From Daldinia sp. FL1419 (Eukaryota; Ascomycota; Sordariomycetes; Xylariales; Hypoxylaceae): a stretch of 64,000 bases of DNA. Positions 25,008 to 34,413 of the stretch are shown piece after piece. Within the stretch, counting starts at the first letter, position 1, and each line of letters starts with the position of its first letter. A program made the position numbers and the translations under genes. The stretch is taken from the NCBI GenBank assembly GCA_025201765.1, contig MU623355.1, forward strand, positions 1 to 64,000, read 5' to 3'. The notes under the pieces are model-generated. The model was not told where the DNA came from. It was given only the letters and a program-made list of their open reading frames with translations, and searched no databases.

Positions 25008-25399
25008 TCTCTCCACCAAAATGCCTTGATATAATAAGTATATTACATTCATTAAAATTTAAGATATAAATAAATTAATAAATTAAAATATAAATTAATA
25101 AATTAATAAATTACATAATATTTAAGATTATTATTAATAATAAATTCTATATAATTCCTTTTAATCTTAATATTAAAATTCTTCTTATATTAAATAAATT
25201 AATAAAAATTCAAAAATAAAATTATTTATATTAACTATTTTTACTAAATTTTTAGAATTTATAATATTTAACCACCTTATTACCCACTTTTATAACTCCT
25301 TATCAATCATCCTTTTAACCTCTACATTTTTAATCTTATTATTTATTAAATAATAATAAAAATCTTAATCTTTTATTACTCCAACCTATAACCAAAACC

Positions 25400-26300
25400 A
25401 TAATATTTAACATATAAAAATTATATTAACATCAATTCCATACTATAACAACAAAATTATACAACCTACAACTAAAAAAAACCTCTTATATTCAACTAAC
25501 ATAAATTAAATTATAAAAATATTTAAAATTATTTTTAACAATTACAAATATTTTTTTTAATATTTATACCAATACTTAATAAAATTATCAATCTTATTAT
25601 TGCCAAATTTAAAATTATTACACTAATACTCATACTCATCCACACCCTCAAATAACACCAAAATATTTAAATCTATTAACACATTACAAAAACTATTTAT
25701 AAAAACTTTAAATAAATTATTTTATCACCACTAACACTTAATAAACTATAAATTAATCCCTATATCTTCTAAAAAAACATCTTTTATTTAAAAATAATCA
25801 TCTAACCAAAACCTCTTAACAATTCTACAAACATTTATTACCCACTTAAATTAATAAAATTACAAACAATTAAACCAACCCCATTTAAATATAAAATAAA
25901 AAACAATAATAATATAATAAATAAAAATTTTATTAAACTTATTATAATATTTATTAAAAATTTTCTAAATAAATATAATATTAACATAAAAATACTTAAA
26001 ATTAAAAAAATTATTAACTAATTCCTTAAATTCTTCAAAAAATTTTAATAAAAATTTAAATCTTAATAAAACATCCCAAATATAACCATACAAACCTACC
26101 CAACTCCTAATATATTTCTTAATTATATCATCACCTTCAAACCATTTAATAATATTATCATAAAATACTAATATATCCCATAATATTTCAATTACCTCCC
26201 AATTTTTATTTAAAAAAAAATTTTTAAACTTACATATAAATAATACTAACAAAATATATAATATTTAAAACTTCTTATTATAATAATTATCCTCCTATTA
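25400..26300 (-). pseudogene. hAT transposase, C-terminal half, with C-to-T decay
   Basis: On the minus strand an open stretch (26252-25965) reads WEVIEILWDILVFYDNIIKW, then GDDIIKKYIRSWVGLYGY and FKELVNNFFNFKYFYVNI. The frame then continues through TAA/TAG codons (as expected of former CAA/CAG) to VDEYEY (about 25,640) and IDNFIKYWYKY (about 25,580), and then to an ILNIFII / MLVEYKRFF block (about 25,475-25,530). Order and spacing are those of fungal hAT transposases, ending in the C-terminal dimerisation domain, where related proteins have the ALDIFSIP and SVE.K/ERVFS blocks. Pro-to-Leu/Phe, Ser-to-Leu, His-to-Tyr and Gln-to-stop are all C-to-T changes on this strand. The N-terminal half (toward about 27,600) is too decayed to read. 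Confidence 0.85.
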
Positions 26301-28611
26301 TTACTTTTCTTTAAAAATAAATTTTTTAATATAATAATACAATACTAAAACATATTAAATCATATAATATTAAAATAACTATTATATATTATTATTAAAT
26401 ACAACCTTATAAATAATTCTATTTTTTATAACAAAAAATTAATATTAAAATTCTTATAAACATAAGGTAAAATAATCTTAACCAAATATTTTATATATAA
26501 AATTATAGAACTTCCCAATAAAACCTTTTAAATATTATATGTTATACTTTAATTTAATTAAAACTATTTTATTTAATAACTTTATTTTAAATGTTTTAAT
26601 ATTATAGCTAAATAATAAAACTTTTATTAAAAAATTAAATATATAACTAAAACAATATTTACATCTTTTACAACCATTAAATTCAAATAAATTATTTATT
26701 AAATTTATAACTATATCATTATTTAAAATATTGTTAAAAATAAAATAACCTATTTTATTCTATATTTTAAATTTATCTAATATATTAATAATTTAAAATA
26801 TAATATTAATATTTATATATTTTAATATTATTTTAAAAATTTTTAAAATTAATTTATAAAATTTATTATTCTTATTTTTAAAGAAATAAGTTATTCTGTA
26901 TAAAAAAAAATAATTAAATGATTTCTAATTATTAAATAAAATATATATCATATTTAGAAATTATTTTAAAATTTTAATAACCTTTTTCTTATATTTGGCA
27001 AATAATGTTTAAATATAATTTTTTACTATTTTATAAAATATATAAATATTTTGCTTTTTTAGTATATTATTATAATAATTTATTAAAGCTTATAATTTAA
27101 GATTTTTAATTTCAAAAAATAAAAGATTTATATATATAATATATTTAATTAAAAGATATTAAAAATATTTAATATTAAAATTTAAAATAAATATATTAAC
27201 TAATTTTTAGTCTTTATAATTGTATAAATTAAAGCTTATTTTTTTAACTATTCCTAATATTTTTTTAATCTAAATTTTTTAAAATTTAATTTTAAAAAAA
27301 TTTTTTTTTTAATTATTTAATATTAAGATTTTATAAGTTCAAAATAAATGATTTAATATATTTTATAAGTTATTGGTAAGGTATATTTTTAGGTTTAAAT
27401 TTTTTTTACAAATATAAATTTTATACACCTATTTTCAGGTTATTTTATTCTTAATATTATATTTAAAATACTATACCCAATACCATATTTTTCAAAGTTT
27501 TTTAATTAGTTACCACCCTTTGTATAACCTTTAAAACACCTCCTCTTACTCCGTAATAAATTACTAAACTAAAGATTTGGGAACAAGTGTAACAATAAAT
27601 ATATTGGTAAATATATTAAAAAATATAAAAATAATAAAATTAAATATAATATTTAAATAAACAAATAAATTAAAAGTTTTAAAGGTATTAAAAATATTAA
27701 TAAAAAAATTAATATTTTTATTAATAATTTTAATTAAAAAAATAATTATTATTATATATATTTATTTAAAATTTAAATATAAAATTATAATAATTTATTA
27801 ATATATAAAATAATTTTTATAATAATTTAAATATTATTAATATATTTTATAAAAAAATTAAAATATAAAAATTTAAGTATATATTTATATAAAAATTTAT
27901 ATATATTATATTATACAGTAAAATTAATTTATAATTAATTTAAATTTTAAAATTATTATAATATTATTTTTATAAAATTAATAAAATTAACAAACAATTA
28001 AATATTATTATTATTTTAATATTTTACTTAATTTTGAATATAATGAATAAATATTTATATTATTAAAATATATAAAATTTAAGCTTTTTAATAATATTAA
28101 TTATATTAATATTAATATGGTATTTAATATATGAAATTTAAGAGTTATATTTAATAATGTTTTTATGATTTAAAATATAAATATTTTTAATATTTTTTTA
28201 TAAAAAGATTTTAATATTATTAAAATTAATTATATAAAAATATTAAATATATTAGAATAATAAGAAAAAATTGGGTATTCTAATGATATAGATTATATTA
28301 TATAAATGATTGAATTAAATAATTTATTATAAAAAATATATTTAATTATAAGGTGATTATAGGGTAGGTTTATTTAATATTATAAAAAATTAAAATTATA
28401 TTATTAATATAATTATTAAAATTATTAATAAATATTAATATTATGGTTTTATTTTAAAATTTTTTAAAATATAATTTTATTTTTAATCCATTTTTCTATC
28501 AAATTTATTATTTTAAAATTTTTAAATATATTAATAAATTAAACGTATGGATTAAGTCTAATGGAATAAAATGGAATGGATTAAAATGTATAGCTTATTG
28601 GTGGATTAAGG

Positions 28612-28631
28612 TGGAATGGATCGCGCCCCTG
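28612..28631 (-). repeat. hAT right terminal inverted repeat
   Basis: Read on the minus strand it is CAGGGGCGCGATCCATTCCA, pairing with the left terminal repeat. Just inside, TCCATTCCA motifs recur (about 28,560-28,580). Confidence 0.97.
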
Positions 28632-28639
28632 GGTACATT
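28632..28639. repeat. Target-site duplication, right copy (GGTACATT)
   Basis: Identical to 24980-24987. Confidence 0.97.
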
Positions 28640-29324
28640 AACAAGCAAACGTAGGGACATCGCTATCACGGCATATCTCTCCGAGCCAGCTGTATGTGTG
28701 CATGATGCCGTAGCACCTGCGCAACATGCTAGGAGAACGTTCCCTTCTACCCAAGAAATCCCACTACCAACTCCAGCTTTCATGTGGATATGTCGAGAGT
28801 CTCGATCCGCAATGCAAAAATCAACTATGGTTGTATTTGATATGGATCAAAAAGGGGCCTGGCTAAATCCTCGCCGTGGATTCCGCCCCGACGTTGATAT
28901 CCTCTGTGTTGGGATACACGCTCTTCTCTCCACGAGTAAACACAGAAGGATGCCGCTAATCAAGCCGAACATTCATGGTTCAATAAAAGAGCAACAATCC
29001 CTTCCAGACGGCAACGAAGAAGATGATTACATTCACTTCAGACGGGAACTAATCTACAGGTATCTTCGTGCAAGGAGAACAAATAGACATACAGGTTCCG
29101 GAACGTCCGTAGATCAAGTCTTTCTTCTCTATGCGTTTCCCGGGGGGCGCGGCTCCTCCGGTCGAACTGCCATACAGTTCGCTGGAGCGAAGCCGAAACA
29201 CTGTTTGTTGGATGAGATATCTGATGATCCGTTGTTGGTTATCGGCGGAGATGAGTCGAAGTGGAAATTTGCTGTTCCCGATTTCAAATTTTTTGTCCTT
29301 CCACAAGGACGCTGGCCTGATTAA

Positions 29325-30444
29325 GTTCCCTTTCTTTCTCAGCGGCCCAACCATGAGTACTTAGGTACCTATGTAGAGGAGGAAAATCTACAAGAAAACC
29401 TAGGTAAACTGGCGAGGCATCTTATCGTGACGCTTCCATATATGTTGTATTTATGTACCTAGATACCCATCTAAAGTAGGCGTCAAAAGGTTATACACTC
29501 TTTACTGTTCACCTCTGTTAAAACAACTCATAGCCCCCGTGTATTTAATGTATGGATTAGTTTTATGGATTCTAGTTGAGCCTCGCTGATACCTCGAGAC
29601 AAGTCCTTTAAAGGGGGCTTTAGGTATAGGTACCTAGGTAAATTTCAAAGTCACGGGCAAAAGAGGCGGCATGAAGTAAAAAGCGCGAATTAACGAGCTA
29701 ACTAAGTCGAATACGAAGTACTTGGGTACATGGATAGCGCAGCAGTGGATCCCGTTCCTGCATGATGCGCATCCATTTTTGGTCTTTGCGGTATCCGGTA
29801 CGTGCTCGCTCTCGTCCAAATTGTGGTAATTGTATGTATCTAGCACAATGCCGAGGATGCAGGTACCGTACAGTACCTACGCCACTAGCTTCTTTTTACC
29901 ATACTTTTGCGGGGGCTTCCTCAGAAAACTTTCAGGGGAAACAGCGATTAGTGGAGCTTTATCGCCTAGGATTAGCTGGATCGGTGGACGCGATGGACCT
30001 ATGGCGTGCCTTATTTTCCCCTTAGCGTATCTACTTTTGTATCCAATTTTTGTCGTGCCCGGGCCCATTCCAAGTTCATGCTTAGGTACACAATGTACCG
30101 TACATATTATTATGTACATGGATCGTCCGGAAATCCTCTCTTTTTAAGTTGTTGACATTCGTCTTTGAATCTTCTCTTTTTCAGCATTTGACAGGAGTAA
30201 CAATAGCTTCATTTGCTTAGTTGTACTCGGTTGACATATCTTGTCTTCTCTAGGATCCCAAAGTAAGTAATTGGCAACCAATTGAACACTTTTTCTAGTT
30301 TGTTTTCCGTGTACTAATATAATTATCGCCTCCCAGGTAGCTTAGGCGCTGATACGCGATTTCGAGGCTTTTTTCGACTCGTTCCGAGTCTTCCGTATCC
30401 TTCTCCTTCCTACTCCCTACACCAAGATTCGAGTCCAGAAGAAC
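29325..30444. other. Intergenic region / promoter of membrane-protein gene
   Basis: No gene is recognised. Palindromic TAGGTACCTA elements lie near 29360 and 29628. Overlapping short open frames on both strands at 29634-30147 lack domain signals. The last few hundred bases are pyrimidine-rich, as is common upstream of fungal starts. Confidence 0.55.
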
Positions 30445-31565
30445 TTGAAGATGCACGCATCCAAGTCAGCCATTGGATCAGCATTGCTGTTCTCTTTGGC
30501 TTCTGCCATGCCGAATCTTCGTCCTAGAGAGACAGATGCTGCTCTAGAACCGTGGGTGACCGTCAACGAAGATGGGAAGCCGAGTACTGTTACCCCCGTT
30601 CTCAGCACCATCAGTGGTACTCCTACCGTTGTATCCGGCGCTCCTCATGACTTGACCGCAACTGTATTCACTCAGACAAACTACGGAAAAGTTTCGACGA
30701 GCACTGGCACCGCTCCAATTCCTACTGCTACCGGTGGTAAAGAGGGAGCTGGCTCGTTCCCCATCTGTCACAACAAGGATGGTGCCTATGCTCCGTGGTG
30801 TCAACCGACCAAGGATACACCGTTGTATGTCGGTACTACATATTACTGTATGTTGCACCACTCATATACAAGGAGACATACGACTAACTAATTTACTCTA
30901 CAGTTACCTGGGACACATCATACTTCCCACACCCAAACACCACAATTCTAGTCCAGGGCAATTATCTCAATGAGACAACCGGGGAAATCACCGACCAGGC
31001 TTTCGAGTCGCCTAAGTGGTCTGCATCTTGGGGCTTCTGGAGTTACAAAGTTGACGGCAGCATACTAAAGCACCAATCCGGCAAAAATATTACTCTACAG
31101 CTTGCTACCTTAGCTGTTAACGGCAGCTCCAGCGATATTGTCCCGGGTCCCACTATCTTGTTTACCCAGCATCCTGGACCCCAGCCAGATACTGGTAAGA
31201 CCCCCGATATGCGCGCCTTAGCAATCGCCTTGCCGACCGTGGTTGGGTTCATCGCTCTATGCGTCATTGGAACCTGTCTATGGAACAAGCGCGACCGTCA
31301 AATTGGCCTTGGGAACATTATGTCCCGTAGCAGAAACGGATACGGCGTTGGCAAGAGTTCGCGTTCCCGCATGGGTCTCGGCAAGAAGAACAAGGCTAAC
31401 GAGCGCATTCAACTGATGCAACGGGAACTGGAGGCTGAGGGTGGCGAGGTCTATCGTGATGAGCCCGATCGTCCTCGCCGGGACTCCGATGCCCTTGGTA
31501 GCCTAGCTGGAACACCGACCGAGGAACGCCGTATGGACTACTACGGTCCTGACTCGAGGCGCTAG
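30445..31565 (+). CDS. Secreted/single-pass membrane protein, conserved type, function unknown
   Basis: Exons are 30445-30847 and 30904-31565, with a 56-bp intron (donor GTATGT, ACTAACTAA branch, CTACAG acceptor). The product is 354 aa. The N-terminus (MKMHASKSAIGSALLFSLASA) is a signal peptide; a second ATG at 30451 is an equally plausible start. The luminal part is Ser/Thr-rich and then has a Cys-containing block (PICHNKDGAYAPWCQP) followed by TYYFTWDTSYF and several N-glycosylation sites. One membrane helix (ALAIALPTVVGFIALCVIGT) precedes a basic, charged cytoplasmic tail ending in a DALGSLAGTPTEERRMDYYGP block. The topology resembles a cell-surface or ER/Golgi type I membrane protein. I cannot name a studied homologue. 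Confidence 0.85.
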
Positions 31566-31833
31566 AGGAGCCTTCTCAAACTATCGCTTGGAAATTTGCA
31601 CTACAAGAAAATTAATGGTGGACGGTAATAACGGTTATAACATTACCCGTCATCATCGAACGAGAGGCATATGTGTATGATGATACGTCTATTACAGTAT
31701 ATATATGCCAACCTCGTTTTGGCTACAACATGACAAGAGCAAGGGGATCGGGGCTCGTAATGACTAGCTTATAGATCACGTTTAGTAACGAAGCACAATG
31801 AACTCAAGAATTTATTTAATATGAAGATGATGT

Positions 31834-33030
31834 TTACTGGAGACCGAGGGAGGGATAAGCGTTTAATGCCAATTGCCCTCCCAAATGCGCATATAATACG
31901 TTGCTCCCCTCTGCTATCTCGCCTTTTCTAATCAAGTCCACCATGCCTGCTAGACTCTTACCTTCGTACACAGGATCCGTAATGAAAGCCTCTGTTTTGG
32001 CGCCAAATCGAATAGCTTCCAACGTCTGCTCGTCCGCGATCCCGTACACACCAGCATGATACCTGTCGTCTAATTCAATATCTTCCTCCGTGACGTCGCT
32101 CTCTTCCAGCCCAATCTTCACAGCCGTGGCCTTCGCTATTCGTAGTACTTGATCGAAAGTTTGCTTGACTTTAGCCGACGCGTCGATGCCAATGACCCGC
32201 CGCTTCTTAGACCTGAGTTTCTTCTGTGCGAGCTTAAACCCAGCTACCATACCCGCGAACGTAGAGCCTGTCACAGCACACACGATCACCGTGTCGAAGA
32301 ATATACCTATCTCACGCTCCTGCGCCTCAACTTCGAAAGCCCAGCGCGCAAAGCCAAGACCCCCTAGAGGATGATCCGAAGCACCCGCGGGGATGTAATA
32401 AGGTTTTCGGCCCGCGGCCGTGAGTTCAGTCTGCAATTGCGCGAGCGTGGGTTTGTGCTCGATGCCGAAAGTTGTCGCGGGCTCGAGACGCGCATCGGCG
32501 CCCATGAGCCGCGATAGTTGGATATTGCCGACGGAACTGTAGAGGATTTCATCTGGGGATCCGGGTGGGAGGTCCACCCAGTGCTCTTGTACCAGGGCGC
32601 ATTGGAGGCCCAGCGCAGCAGCTACGGCGGCGACTTGCCGCGTGTGGTTGGACTGGACGCCGCCGATGGAGACGAGGGTGTCGGCGCCGAGGGACAGGGC
32701 TTCGGCTGCGAGATATCTGAGCGAGCTATTAGTCTGGAGTTCTGAATCCACGACTACGCGCGTATATCATTCATCCTCATGGATAGATTACGAGACGCGT
32801 AATTGTAGATCCAGGAAGAAGCTATGGATTACTCACTCAAGTTTCCGTGTTTTGTTTCCGCCAAAGGCCAGTCCGGAATTACAGTCATCACGTTTGGCGT
32901 AGACGTTTACTTTGCCGCCGAGAGCAGCGGAGATGCGTGGGAGGTGTTGGATAGGTGAGGGGCCGAATAGGAAAGATTGCCTCGGGATACTAGCAAAAGT
33001 CCCTGGCAAGCGGAAATCAAGGCTGGTCAT
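31834..33030 (-). CDS. 1-aminocyclopropane-1-carboxylate deaminase
   Basis: This PLP enzyme (tryptophan-synthase-beta fold) splits ACC, the ethylene precursor, to 2-oxobutyrate and ammonia. Exons are 33030-32837 and 32716-31834, with a 120-bp intron (GTGAGT donor, CGCTCAG acceptor). The product is 358 aa, close to the bacterial length of about 340. The PLP lysine lies in AFGGNKTRKLE (about Lys60), completed across the intron into YLAAEAL. SIGGVQSNHTRQVAAVAAAL carries the conserved Ser, and DPVYEGKSLAGM the active-site Tyr. Related D-cysteine desulfhydrases share these motifs, so activity is an inference. No organelle signal is obvious. In fungi the enzyme is linked to lowering ethylene in associated plants. 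It diverges from the alpha/beta-hydrolase-like gene. Confidence 0.92.
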
Positions 33031-34413
33031 TCTGGAGTTATGGTGATGAGTGATGAATTTCTGAAGACTGGATGATATTTGGAATTTTTAGAAATTTTTA
33101 TATTTCAGAAACAACAGAAGCTAGTTTTCTTATAGCTACCCTCATCGGAATCCTATTCCTACCTCCTCCTTACAAATACATATCTCGGTAGAGTTCATGA
33201 CCGAAGTCGGATACTAGTAGTGGGTTTAAGACGGAGCGGAGAGCTGCCAATCCTCTCCACCCCAGATCGACTCTGGGCATCCAACAGCCAACCAATGTCG
33301 GGCAGTTAACCAATTTTAGAAATACTACTTTATATAGATCTTTTATGTAATCTTTTACCCCATACCTAACTTGCGTGCTTTGCATGATCTAGATACGATC
33401 TGCGAAGATCGTACATCCCCCTTAAGATGTAAAAGGGGTTTCATAGCACCAATGCTAATTACCTAGGTATTCCATATTTGCGGTAGAATCAAGAGAGTAC
33501 GACAGTAGGAATGGGTCATGGGTTGGTACCGCGACATATTCTCTATCACCTATTAAACCATTGACTCTAGTTGATTAAGTTCTACACACAGGTATTCTAG
33601 TAGTCTTGCTTATTCTGCAAATAGATATTCCAAATTCGCTTTCCTACATTGAATATATCGGGTTCCTTCCTAACGTTATTGTGAATTGATAATACGTAGG
33701 TACGTACAGGTGATTAAACCAGGAGAGGGTTGAGGATTTACCCAACAATTCAGTTGTAATATTCTATCAAAGGCTATTTGATAGGAGAACATTCAGGCGC
33801 CTTTCCAATTACTGCATTAGAGCAATATCGTCAACTAGACTAACAGGTAACCAGGCGCCTACTATTGGGCAGGTACTCTTGAGTAACCCCTTTGAGCACA
33901 TATCCAAGTGATAAGGGGGGGCGTTCCCCTTCCACATACAATCAACTTACGAGAGAATACACCTAAGAACCACTCAGTATTTACGTGTCTGCCTATGACT
34001 ACCTACCTATTAAGGCACTACTATCGGTACCGGCTGCTGTTTCTCTTTACAACTAGCGCCTGGGAATGCACTGACAAAGTCCCAAGACAAAGTCCCAAAC
34101 TTGGACCGCAACCACATCTGCGTGCAAGATTCATCCCATCCCATCCCAAATTCACAAACAATTTTACCATTAACCCTTCATCCGTCCTCGGATACCCCCG
34201 TGAAAAATTCACGATATAATAGCCTTTTTTTAAAAATAACGAGGCGCCATTGAACATAAATTCCATCTCCTTTACTTCTTAGTGCTGTGTCTGCCTGATA
34301 TCGTTCTTTCAAGACAACAACAAGCCGTGCTAATTTTATCTCCCACAACCTGTCAAGCCGATTCTTGAATTTTTAACAGATAGTATTACACCAAGCGACA
34401 GCTATTGGGCACA
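33031..34413. other. Divergent promoter region, ACC deaminase / hydrolase-like gene
   Basis: 1.4 kb with no recognised gene. It includes a CCTAGGTA element near 33461, a direct repeat GACAAAGTCCCAA (two copies, about 34073-34099) and a CCCAT triplet near 34135-34147. Short open frames carry no domain. Confidence 0.55.

Larger units (their letters stand above)
24988..28631. mobile_element. Complete hAT-superfamily DNA transposon, hypermutated
   Basis: The 3644-bp element is bounded by 20-bp inverted repeats that differ at one position and begin CAGGG, with an identical 8-bp target duplication on each side. The interior (about 25,050-28,540) is nearly pure A+T, with abrupt edges. Read on the minus strand, it retains a hAT transposase (separate entry). 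The pattern fits repeat-induced point mutation or another cytosine-deamination genome defence, but with unusually complete strand specificity. Intact duplication and inverted repeats show an insertion that never excised. Subterminal ATCCATTCCA copies, typical of transposase binding sites, are present at the right end. Confidence 0.96.
24860..29324 (+). pseudogene. 2EXR-domain protein gene split by a hAT transposon
   Basis: Exon 1 (24860-24915) encodes MLAFTLFPCLPVELRLSI(W), the start of a fungal 2EXR (F-box-like) domain, followed by a good GTAAGT donor. The continuation lies beyond the transposon, from about 28633: GTLTSKRRDIAITAYLSEPA, then PLPTPAFMWICRESRSAM (the conserved 'PxPALLxVCRESR' block) and FRPDVDILCVG, ending at 29324. 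The transposon's target duplication includes the end of the intron (TTCAG followed by GTACATT), so the element sits on the 3' splice site. The right part has no stop over about 230 codons, which suggests recent inactivation. Removing the element leaves a one-base phase mismatch between the two parts, so either the acceptor differs or a small indel has occurred. The protein's function is unknown. Confidence 0.75.

Noticed and set aside
25965..26252. 95-codon minus-strand open frame in the AT-rich region taken as a stand-alone gene
   Set aside because: It is one stop-free stretch of the C-to-T-decayed hAT transposase, not an independent gene.
25000..28600. Interpretation of the AT island as a centromere, mitochondrial insertion or assembly artefact
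   Set aside because: Exact hAT terminal repeats, an 8-bp target duplication and readable transposase blocks show that it is one mutated transposon.
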